In this document: positions 34,873 to 46,100 of the stretch, piece by piece
How positions within the stretch are numbered: the first letter of the stretch is position 1
Layout: every line of letters begins with the position of its first letter
Source of the DNA: Saturnia japonica
Taxonomy: Eukaryota; Arthropoda; Insecta; Lepidoptera; Saturniidae
Assembly: GCA_033032175.1 (NCBI GenBank)
Contig: CM065316.1
Location: 962,115-1,026,114 of the forward strand
Reading direction: 5' to 3'
DNA: 64,000 nucleotides
Translations under genes and position numbers: made by a program
Notes under the pieces: generated by a model
Told to the model about the DNA's origin: nothing
The model's database searches: none
Seen by the model: the letters and a program-made list of their open reading frames with translations, nothing else

Positions 34873-35032
34873 TTTAGCGGAGGTGAGGAACAGAGTGTAA
34901 AGTTTCTCATCCGTCATAGAAAAGGGAGGAGATCCTCCGGCCAGACGGGTGCTAGGTCTGGCGGGCAGCTGCCCAACGGTTGTAGTCGGGTTCTTGTATA
35001 TATACTCAGTTGTGGCGAGAGATGTCGCTACA
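34873..35032 (-). repeat. Left (3') LTR of the TRIM-like element, internally deleted
   Basis: 160 bp, from tttagcggaggtg to gtcgctaca on the plus strand. It matches both ends of the right LTR but lacks about 40 bases between 'atatactca' and 'gttgtggcg'. Confidence 0.85.
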
Positions 35033-35089
35033 TCACTCCCCTCCGAGACCGGAGGTCGATAGCAGGTTGAGTCGTCCATACATCTTGTG

Positions 35090-35240
35090 AAGCTTGCCAG
35101 ACCAGTGGAATGTTCCAGTGAGTCGGAACCAGATGCCGCATAGCTCACGGTGAGTCGGAACTGTCTACGGTGATTGCCCCAGTGAGTTGAGGTGATGCTG
35201 CAAGAGTGCTCCAGTGAGTCGAAGTGTTGCAGTGCTGCGT
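35090..35240. repeat. Degenerate 'cagtgagtcggaa' repeats in the TRIM-like interior
   Basis: The motif ccagtgagtcgga or a close variant occurs about five times with irregular spacing (for example near 35115, 35150, 35180 and 35210). It may be a packaging or dimerisation sequence or simple decay of a tandem repeat. No function can be assigned. Confidence 0.6.
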
Positions 35241-35470
35241 CGACCAGGAGAGAAGTGCGTCTCTGCTTGCTGATCGGCCGAAGTGCAGTGTGCTGTGCCA
35301 AGGTCGCTGAGAAGGCTGTGGGACTAACCAGGAATGCGCGTCCGCTGCATGCTGGTGGTCAGGATACCCGTGTAGTAGCCGTGGATGCTGGCTGGCTGTA
35401 TTGACTCGCTGCTCGAAAGCTTGAGGAAGTGATGATGACGTAGCTTTGTGAAGAAGGTTGTGCTGACCGT

Positions 35471-35489
35471 ATCACGTCGGGGTCACCAC
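35471..35489 (-). promoter_or_regulatory. Primer-binding site of the TRIM-like element, tRNA-Trp type
   Basis: The plus-strand text atcacgtcggggtcacca lies one base from the right LTR. This matches the recalled insect tRNA-Trp 3' end over its full 18 bases, two more than the neighbouring full-length element. Confidence 0.8.
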
Positions 35490-36289
35490 TTTAGCGGAGG
35501 TGAGGAACAGAGAGTAAAGTTCCTCATCCGCCATAGAAAAGGGAGAATCCTCCGGCCAGACGGGTGCTATGTCTGGTTTTTTAATTTAAAAAATGCTTTT
35601 AATATATTATATGAGTAACGAATCACAAACCTTGCTAAATTTTCAATGCAGTAAAGTATGTTGCAACAACTAGAAAAACATAAATTTTATTGTAAATGTA
35701 GCTAGATTTACAAGAAAACAAAACTTCATTTGGAATTTTTATCGGTGACCACAGAATCTTTTATCTCATACCGAGTAAAGTGATTCATATTATGGTCTCA
35801 CGAGCACTCTGATAGATTTTATTCTTGTAAGACATTTTGATTTTGCAAGCATTCTACTTATTTGTGGGATGTAGGAATAATTTTACGTGACGAAGGTGCT
35901 GGCTGATTTGGATTTAAAAAAAAATGAGAAAAAAATAAACTTACATAGACTTTTTGGAAAGAATATTAATTGTTAGCTCTAGGTTTTAACGTACTTTTAA
36001 ATTATCACATAACATTATTACATCCGTATCATTCATTACAATCTGAAGTAGATATGTTTTGCAGAAAATTGGAGTTTTAAATATTCATACTGAACACTGG
36101 TACGTTATTGAAAGGTGAAAACAAAAATGTTCTACCTAAGCAATTACTGGTAACTCGGTATCCAACCTACACTAAACGTCGAGCCTCGAAGCCCAGTTGT
36201 AGTCGGGTTCTTGTATATATACTCAATTGTTGAGTTAATTTCTATAGCGCGATGTAGATGCGTCAGTTGTGGCGAGAGATGTCGCTACA
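35490..36289 (-). repeat. Right (5') LTR of the TRIM-like element, interrupted
   Basis: The LTR halves are 35490-35576 and about 36189-36289. The middle 610 bases are AT-rich, not repeated elsewhere in the window, and show no clear ends. About 15 bases of LTR are missing or altered at the junction. Confidence 0.8.
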
Positions 36290-37140
36290 ATACTAACAAA
36301 TTACTTTTTAATATTCAACAAATTTTTGTCACAAAATGCCTTTATTTTGGCTATTTATAACAGATAGTCATAAGCTATTGCGGACTTTTGTTTTAGATAT
36401 ACTAAGAACCAATATTTTTGTAGGACATTTTATTTACGTACCCATCATTAAACATTAAGCAGTTCGTGAGCGCTTTGATTTCCGGATTACTTAATAACTG
36501 AGCTGGCTAAGTGAGAGTTGAGCGTAACGTTAGATTCCTCGTAATTATGGATATCATACACAAAAAAAAGTGTTTGGAATCCGACAGGTAGTTTCACAGA
36601 TTTACGTGTTTAAACAAATAAGAAAATTGTCCCGCTTTATTATATTATTAGTATACATAACCTATGAATTTTACACATATGATGTACAGGTGACGTCAAA
36701 TAAAGATCGTGTCCTCACTGGGATTGTGCTTACCATTAGGCACAGTGCTGTACAATTATTAAAAAAAAATCAAATTGAAAGTAGTTCGATGTATTGCGGA
36801 AATCGTACTTAAGTTCTCTTTGTACGTTTACCATGATAATCAACATCAAATGTGGTTAAACTCTAAAGTCGAAACGTCGAAAGTTCCATATGACTTATTA
36901 TAACTACCAAGTGAACACGTGACCTTAGTTAGACATCACCTTCACATCATGTAAGTCATATTTATATATATAATATACATATATATATAAATTTTACACA
37001 TAATATGATCTGTTGGTGATGTCAAACATTGGTGATATGTTCACTAGGTATTTCATGCACTGACCAAATTTTATGTAGATAGTTTGTAGCCGGGACTTTA
37101 ACATTGCTTTTTCCTTGCACGAAGTAGTGATTCCGTCAAG
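36290..37140. other. CFAP210 5' flank with repeat fragments
   Basis: AT-rich upstream region. It contains a family-A LINE tail fragment at about 36705-36765 (attgtgcttaccattaggca) and a palindromic repeat at 36909-37061. No core promoter could be placed with confidence. Confidence 0.45.
36909..37061. repeat. Palindromic 'gacatcacnttcacatcatg' repeat, copy 1
   Basis: The segment has gacatcaccttcacatcatg followed by an AT core and then an inverse-like 'tggtgatgtcaaacattgg'. Related copies lie at 47096-47216 and 48996-49105, with a fragment near 18785. These are probably small MITEs. Confidence 0.6.
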
Positions 37141-40100
37141 ATGCCATTATTGATGAGTAAGGACGACTGGTCCCGCTTAGTCAGGTGGACGGATCAGGAT
37201 CGTGAAGATGCTGAAGTAACACAGAAACGAGAGTACGTGCGGTCCTTAGACAGTATAAGTAAGAAAATGACCAAAAACTGGCCTAATTCTCTAGAGGTAT
37301 GTAATGGCTATTTATATTTATAAAAATACTAAACAATGATATGAATACAAACAATTTGTAAAATTTAAAAATAAGGTCAGGTCTTAGCGCTTTGCCCAAC
37401 GTTATTTCCATTATATACACGTTATGTGATCAATTATAAGGATAATTGACTGACTGACAAACTACTGGGGTTAGGATCGTGAAAAATTGCTTACAGGGTC
37501 CTCTTACACTGTAGGTGAACACTCAGGAACTATTTCTGGAAATTCAAGCCCTAAGGTGCTGCAAAAGAGGATGAAAGTTTTATCAAGTCATTTTAGAAAA
37601 TACACTCATCAAAAAAGTCTAAGAGCAACATATACTAATTTAAATTTTAGGATGGTTCTTCACATTATAACGTTGTATTTTATTTTTAAAATAATATATT
37701 TAGGGTTCTATGATGTAAAAATAACAGCTGTTGTCTTTTCATAACAGAAATGAACAATATTAGAATATACTGTAGAAACTAAGATACATAAGAAACTAAA
37801 TTTTTTTCTTACAAAATGTAATTTCTAAAGAAAATGTATTTATTGTGAAAGAATAGAACAATTTAATACAAAGTATGGGCTCCTCTGCTATTCAGAACTT
37901 GTCAGCAACGATTATTCATTGAATTAATGGGACTGTTTATGTCATCTTGCGGTATTCGCTCCCAATGGAATTGTAGCAAATCCTTCAGCTGTTGGGTTGT
38001 TGTCGCTCCGTCCAAGTCCTTCAAAACACGTCTCTGGAGCATGTCCCATGCGTGCTCGATGGGGTTGAGATCTGGCGATTGTGCAGGCCAGGGCAATACC
38101 CGGATGTTCTCCGTTGCAAAGTATTCACTGGTTCGCCGAGCTGTATGTGAACGCGCATTGTCATGCATTAACCTAAAATCGGAGCCAAAGGTTTGTGCAA
38201 ATGGGTAGACATAAAGTCTGAGAATATCCTCAATGTAATTTTCAGCATTCATGTTTCCATTTACAAAAACGAGCTCAGTTCGCCTGTTCTTCATAATACC
38301 CGCCCATAACATAACTGTTGGGCCGCTGTATGGATGAACTTCCTGAACGCACCTGAGCCTTTCAGTATTTCCAGGCCGACGATACACTCGCACCCTTCTT
38401 GTATCAGGCTTAAACCCGAATCGCGACTCATCGGAAAACATAATTTTATCCCATTGTTCCTGGGTCCATGTTATGCGTTCTCTACACCATTCATATCGAC
38501 GAGCGCGATTCTTGTGACGTATCGGTGGGCACCTGATTGGGCGTCGAGCTCGTAGGCCGTACTCATGCAGTCGATTTCTCACAGTTTGAGGACTTACATC
38601 AACACCACTTGAAATTTGTAGCCTCAAAGTTATCTCTCGAGCGGTTAACATCGGCTGGCGTCTTGCAGTCAGTTGTATGTACCGGTCTTGCCGAGTGGTT
38701 GTACTCCTTTTACGGCCTGTATGCTGTTCAGCGGGTTCTCCTGTATTAGTGTAGCGCTGCCAAAGACGACAAATAACACTTCTATGAATGCCAAAATGTC
38801 GAGATACCTGAGATTGATTACTTCCCGCTTGCAACATCCCTACAGCTCTTTGCATTTCATCTGCCATCAAATGACGTCGCTTCATGACGTAAAGAATATC
38901 TAACAATTCAATTTTGTCGCTAACTTTATTTAAATGGTTGGTAAAATTATAAAATCAAGACTAAACGTAGCAATTAAAACGCACTTAAATTAAAAACAAA
39001 TTCGCAGTCATTTGAATTTTATGAAAAAAACAAAACATAATCAAATATTTTTTTTACAACCAGCCAGTATGTCATCAATAACAAAAAAGTTTACTTACCT
39101 ACGAACTTTGTTTGAGTAAATATTTAGAAATTAATTAATATAAATGGAAAAATTTGTAATATCACGCATGTTGCTTAGACTTTTTTGATCTGTGTAGATC
39201 AATGAAAATTGGTATTTAGCTATTCAGTTAGAAAGTAAAAAAGCTGAGACATAACTATGACGCGAGCGTAGCCACGGACATAGCGCTAGTAATATATATT
39301 ATGATATTTCAATTTAAACAGGAAATAACTATTCATATACAAAGAACATATTTTTATTCAGCTGTCCAAATTACCACATTACCTACCTCATCACATTGTG
39401 ATCATTAGCGAAATTAATTTGCATTGCTTAGCATTTCGACTGTAAGGTGGTCGAAATATATCTATAGAACCGAGACACCAAAGCCAACTTCACCTGCACG
39501 TTATGCACCCTGCTGAGTAACGAACGAGGAAATGGAGATAGCGAGATGGTAGAGCTGTTTTCCCCGACTGGGTCGCGACCACCATACATGTGATAAAAAG
39601 TCCGTCATAGTGACTCGCTTTTGCGTGTCGCGTTTCGGAATCAGTCTGTATATATACAGTTAAATGATTGCAGGCCGGGATGACAGCGGTGACCGCCAAT
39701 GGATTATGATCTCTCGGTGGTCACCGTTGTATTAGGATTGTACTGTGCTTACCAACAGGGACAGTACAATTAATTTACCGTTAATCTATAGGATTATTAA
39801 TATAATTATATGTATATAGTTTAAATATAGCAAATTCTTAAATTGTATGTAAAAAAAGTGTGAAAGAATAAAACAATTTAATCGCTGCATTTCCCATTTA
39901 AAATTTAAGAATGTCAATAAACGTAATGAAGAATTACGTCGCGAGAGGATCGAGGTAGCAGAACAAGCCAACTCAAAGTTTTACAAACGATACCTGAAGA
40001 GGCAGAAAGAGGAACAGCAACGACTGATGTACAGCGCCAGAGACATCGTGTTCAAGAATAAAGACGCACCCAAGTTCCTTTTAAGGTAATAAAATGGTAT

Positions 40101-43100
40101 TATCCGTGCGTGATAAGTTGAGACTCGCGCGGAATGTGACACCCACCCGCTTCCCCGATGACACCCGCATTGTACAGTGCGCAACGCCATTATTTAATAT
40201 AGTTTTTTTTTGTATGTTACTTACTAAGCTAGTTGTGTTCTTTTTTTGTGCACTGTACCAGGACCCGACAATGACGTCACCGCACTCAAGTCTCGACTTA
40301 TCGCGCACGGGTAGTAATTACAAAAGATTTACCCATTATACAAGACCATTTTTATGAAAAAAGAAAACCAACTTTAATGATTTTGAGGATTTCAACCCCT
40401 TTCCAATAAAAAAAGAATAATCCAAATCGGTTCATAAACAAAAAAGTTATGGCTGAACATTCATAAAATAAACATTCTAATTGAATTCGCCTTTTTTAAG
40501 TAGGCTAATAAAAGTAAATGAATATTAATTTTCCAAATTTCATTTACAATGTTATTCCGCTTTCCCGATACATCGTTTTCGTAACTTTGAACACGCCCTT
40601 CCTTTCAATGCAATACTCTTCAGCGCGGTCATCGAAACTGCCATCCAGAAAGAGCGCATGGAACAACTAAAGTTCCTCGAAGAGCAAAGACGCCAGCAAG
40701 CAGAAAGGAAGAGACAAGATGAGGATGAAATTATAGCGAAGGCGAAGGAATGGCATGAATTAATGGCACTTCGGAAGAAGAGGAGATTCGACGCTAACAA
40801 ACAATATCAGAAAGAGATTCTTGATCAGTGAGTATTATACATACATATGATTGTTCAAACACTAATTTTTTTATGTTAGGTACTTATACCGTTATACCAT
40901 TTGGAACCAAAGTTTAAGGGATCGATAAAGTTAATAGGAAAAATAACGGATAGTTTTATTTTTTAATCTTCCTATTCTAAAGTCGTCATATTTAGGCATC
41001 GTAGACACAAATGCACCTACATATCAATCGGTAAACCTAAGAAAGTAGGAAAAAGTACTAACCGAAAAAAAATCTATTATATAAGCGGTAATGGTATGCA
41101 TCACAGAGATCTAGTAGGGTAGGGCGGGGCTCAAAGGTCCAATTTGAATATTTCGATTTATACTGCGAGCCTACTATATCAAAATATACAACACTAATCA
41201 AACAAACAGTTATCTGACCATGTTTAACTCAATTTCTGGTTGAATTATCATAATAGAAATATGTCATTTTGCATTTTTTCTAGACCTTGTCGTCTGTCTC
41301 TTTTTGCCCCATAGTAGGGGTAAAAAGGGACAGCCAGGAGGCAAAAAGGTCCAGAAATTTTATTTTTAATTTTAAGAAGGTTTTATGAAATAATATCAAT
41401 ATTTAATTCAATTAAATTAAAAGTTTATTTTTATTACAAAAACAAAAACTCAAAAGTAGATACCTACTGTAATTGCCATGACCTTAAAATCATATAAAAA
41501 ACAAAAAATATTTATTTTAAACCTAACACAACAATAAAATTCTTCTTTAATTATAATTAGGAACAACATAGTAACTTAAGTAATAATTTTTTGGTATATC
41601 TATTTAATCTTAATCAGACTCATCGTTTCCTGAATAACAATTATTACAAACAAAGTAAATACAACCTCTGTTTGAAATACATTTTTCATGGGCCCATTGT
41701 TTGCAAACATTGCATTGAATCCAACCTTCACCTGGAACACTGTCACTGTACTTCTCGCAGCAAATCAAACAGAAGTATTCATCATCAGAGCTGGAGTCAC
41801 TGTTAACCTCTTGTAAAATAGCTTTTTTTACTTGCTCAACCTTTTTATTTGCTTTGCTTTTCTTGTTTACACTTTTAGACTTTTTGTTATTCGCGAGATC
41901 TTGTTCTTTACGTAAGTTTTCTTTTTCGGGTGTATCCGTCAAAATAGCAGTTTTACGGCGTTTTCTATTAATATTTGACTTTCGTGGTCCGGCTTTAGGT
42001 AGCGGTCGTACGATTTCGGGTGAAAAAACTTCCTGTTGATCAACTAATGTTGGTATCTGTGCATCATACGAAGTTAATGGCTGCGGGTCCAACGACGTTG
42101 AAGGCTGTGGATTAGAGAACACTGTTGGCAAAGCTGTAGACGATGTCGATGGCTGTGGCTCATTACTGTCAGTTTCCATGGGGCGATCCGTTACGTAACT
42201 AGGTGCAAAATCAGCGTCGTTAAATTTATCGTGGTTATAGGGGGATATGCCAGTTCTTTCGAATCCACTCATTATGTTGCTCGGCGTCAAAGCTAAAGGT
42301 AAAGAAGTGCGGATGATTCCAGGTATATCATATATAGTCACTGTTTTACCAGCATTATTTCACATCCATGCATCATGAGCGGAAGACAGGTATCTTTTAA
42401 AAGGTCCATATACCGACACGTCAAGTGGCTGTAATTTATGGGAGCAATGTGGAGGAAAAGAGAGCATCACTACTCCATTTTCTTTAGCTAGATCTAGTGT
42501 TGGTACAGATAAATGTGAAGAATGGTTGTCTAAAATCAATAGAACAGGTGATTTTTTACTAGGCCTAACGTGCTTGATAAAATGCTGCACAAATATACGA
42601 AATTCGTCATTAGTAATCCAACCGCTAGAATTTCCAGCACCAATGCAATCAGTAGGACCATCCCGAATGAAATGGTCTTGAAACTTTTTGCGAGGGAAGA
42701 TGAACATAGGTGGAATCGACGAATCTGTAGCTGAAACCGCTACTAATAGGGTTACATTAGTTCCACGTTCACCTGATGTTACTGAACCAACATTTCGCTT
42801 TCCTTTAGCAGCAACTATTTTTGATGGTTTGGTGACAGTCGATACGCCAGTTTCATCTGCATTCCATATGGAAGAAGCTGTAAATTTGAACCGGTCCATA
42901 ACTTTTGCTAATTTCTTATAAAACTCTTGCACATTAAATTTATTGAACGACGTAGCTCTGCTGAGACTCGTTGCTTCAGGTTTTCTAATGGAGAGACTTG
43001 TATTTCGTTTAAGAAAAGCAGACATCCAATCTCTACCTGCCATTTTGTTGGAATGCCATGTTTCCGGTACACTTATTTCATATTTAATGGCACAGTCATA

Positions 43101-46100
43101 AGCCATGCGACGAAGTTCTTTCGGACCAATGCCGTGGAAAATTTGTGCTAGTTTAAGCAAGTATTCTGTGAGACTGGCTTCTTGTTCTTTATTAAATATC
43201 AGCCTTGGAGTACCATAGCCAAATCTCAAGTTGACAGGATCAGTCTTCATTCGTTTAATAAATCTTGACAATGAAGTCTTACTTAATTCAAAGTCACGAC
43301 ATACCTGACTCAATGATTTATTTTCATTTATAACTAAATCTGCTGCACGTTGCATCAATTCTACAGATTTCGTGCCACGATCAGATTTTCTTTTATAGTT
43401 GCGCATACTGAAAGAAAAAAAATGTTTTTTAATAACCAATATATTAATAACGGGGTTAAAGGGTCCACATTGGACCTTTTTACCCCAACCAAGTGTAAAT
43501 TATTTCACAGGTTATAAAAAAATTACCGTTCAAACTAGCTAAAAACTAATCATAAATCATTAAAAACAAATAAATCACGTATACTAATAAACTATGTTTA
43601 GGCATGGTAAAATAAATAACACTGCTCGAAACTAAAAAGAATAATACTGATAAACTTTACTTACGTAAAAATTTTGAGACACCGTCGTGTATATATCTCC
43701 TGTTAGCGGCGTCACTCGACTGCCTGCGATGTCTCGTTGTGCCTCCCGCGCCCCCTTCACTCCGCTCGTATAGTTAAAAAGAACGATACCTCACTAGTTT
43801 TTGAGATACTTATGGTGGACCTTTTTACCCGCGGACCTTTAAGCCCCGCTCTACCCTACGCACGCACTTATTAGGTAATGTAAAGATTCTAACGAGGAAC
43901 AGAAAGATGCTGCAAGTGTAGTGTGTGAGGTGTACTCCATTCTTCCTGCCTACTTCAGTATATACCATGGCGATATAAAAGGATTTTATGCTAGCTTGAC
44001 ATAAATTCCCAAATACCTAGTGACATAATATTAATTATTACTTGTGCTTTTGCATCTAAAGTAATCCTTACTTGTAAATCATTAATCGGTCTATTAGTTA
44101 CGCCTTTTATTGTTCATATAAATAATTTTTATTACTTTTTACTATGCAATTAATATTTTTTTGAACCAGATTTTTTAAATAAAGGTTTTGCCTTTCGTCA
44201 GTCAATTTGACGTTAAGATTTTTTTATTGCTTGCACACGAAATCAGCAAAAGTCTATAGTAATCATTTAATTATTCTAAAGGGCTCACGAGATTGCAGAG
44301 AGGAACAGATTAGAGTATGAAACGGAATTGAACTTGCAAAAGATAGATAATATTCAGTCTCGAGAGCAGATGGATGCGATCAAGGAATTTGAACAGAAAT
44401 TTGTAAGTATTGCAGCTAGGACATACTACTTAATTTATTAAATGTGAAAGTGTGTATGTTTGGATGTTTGTTACTCAATCATGCTAAAGCAGCTGAACAG
44501 ATCTCAATGAAATTTGGCACACAGATAGTCTATGACCTGGAATAACACATAGGGTACTTTTTATCCCGGCAAAAGTAATAGTTTAACCAGTGTTATCCTA
44601 TAAATATAATAAATGGAAAGTTTCTATGTTTGTTACTAAATTACACAAAAACGGCAATTTTTTTTGTTTGTCGTGTTCCGAGATCAGTCCAATAATACGC
44701 AGATGAAGTCGCGGGTATCAGCTAGTACATAATAATTTTACATTGTAGATATTTCGGTTGATAATAAATCGAGTGATTGTTGAAATATTTTATCAGAAAG
44801 CAGATGAGAAAGCTCGTATCTGGGCCGACATGGAGCGATCGCGTCAGGAGATGTCCGTCCGTCGCCGAGAGCAAGCGGCCAGGGACAAAATGGACGATGA
44901 TCTTATAAACGTGCTATTGAAATCTCGCGCCAGGATCGAACGTCAGCGAGCCAAGACTGAACAGGACGTGAGATACAAAGAGCTTATTCATATTTTTCTA
45001 ATTGAAATAGGCAAATAATTTACAATACACTTTTCTGATCAAGATTAATTGCTAGAAGCTATGTTTGGATTTGTAAATTATCTTTTACTCTCCTTATTTA
45101 CTTAATCTAATCAAGGCTTATTAATATAAAGGTGAAGAATGAGAAACTTCGTGTCCTAGAAAAGATCAGCCAGAAACTTGAATCCGGTGACGCGGCCCGA
45201 GATGCTAAAGATCAGGCTATTCTTAATAAAGCGATTAACGAGAAGGAAGCTATGTAAATATCTATCTATACAATTAATAAAATTGAAGTGTCTGTTTGTA
45301 ATGTCAAAATAACATTCTTTTACTTAATGCTTATGAAAATATATACGATACCTATAACAAAAAAAAAACTATTTTTGAATAAATAAAATTTCTGTCTGTT
45401 TGTTCCGGGTAATCTCCGAAACGGTTGGACCGATTTTGACGGAACCTTTACTGGTAGATAGCCGTCTTTATAGGGAGTAGGTAACCTAGGCTATTTTTAT
45501 TTTAGAAAAAGAATTAAGGATCCGCACAAATAAAAGAAAACTGGTCATGGTGAGTCAATTCGGGCACTTAAATGGCTTATGCTAAGTAAATCATAACAGA
45601 TATAGCAAATTAATGTACTACATAATCATAGGCATTAAAATGACCTACAAAAAAGTCCGGGAAGTAAACATTTATCTTCTAAGGAACACCCACAATAAGC
45701 ATTTTTGTCTCTAAAATAACCGGGAGCGGGAGAGCAATATTCGCGTGGGCATTCTGTAGTCCACGTGAGCGAAGACGCAGGCACAGCTAGTATTAAATAT
45801 AATCACACATTTAAATGGAGGTAAATAACATCTGTATTCTTGAAACCCTCACCTGCAAATGACGTTAGCGGGGTAGTGGGGATGTTCAGCCAGAATGGGT
45901 TAGATCTCTGTGGTTGCGACCACCATGCATATGGTGAAAACCCCTTCGTAGTGGTTTGCTTATGCGCCTGTATTTCGGGTGTATCTTAGTAGTCGAAAAT
46001 TTACTGGTTGACCTAGAAAAGTTAGATGTCGAAGCGGTTTGGACTTATCGCCATGTTCAAACAACATCACAAGTTCCTGTACAAATAGTAACATTTTTAG

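Larger units (their letters stand above)
34873..36289 (-). mobile_element. TRIM-like non-autonomous LTR element with nested insertion
   Basis: Two LTRs (34873-35032 and 35490-36289) enclose 457 bases without gag or pol. A perfect 4-bp duplication ATAC flanks it (34869-34872 and 36290-36293). The internal region has a tRNA-Trp-type primer site next to the right LTR and a polypurine tract next to the left LTR, so the element reads on the minus strand. The right LTR carries about 610 extra bases (35577 to about 36188). The left LTR lacks about 40 bases that the right LTR keeps (near 36226-36265). A 144-codon frame at 35301-34867 crosses into the LTR and resembles no Gag. It would need proteins from an autonomous relative. 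Confidence 0.85.
41117..43856 (-). mobile_element. Pogo-type DNA transposon, nearly intact
   Basis: 2,740 bp. The left end gggtagggcggggctcaaag and the right end (inverse gggtagagcggggcttaaag) form inverted repeats of about 24 bases. TA flanks both sides (41115-41116 and 43857-43858). Copies of a ggtaaaaagg(t/g)cc-like motif lie inside both ends. One long minus-strand transposase frame is interrupted by a single TGA. It lies in CFAP210 intron 3. Confidence 0.9.

Noticed and set aside
34867..35301. 144-codon frame as a Gag protein of the small LTR element
   Set aside because: It crosses from the interior into the LTR and has no zinc finger or capsid-like motifs.
41610..42359. Host PHD-finger gene
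   Set aside because: It is in frame with the pogo transposase and lies between that element's inverted repeats, so it is part of the transposon.
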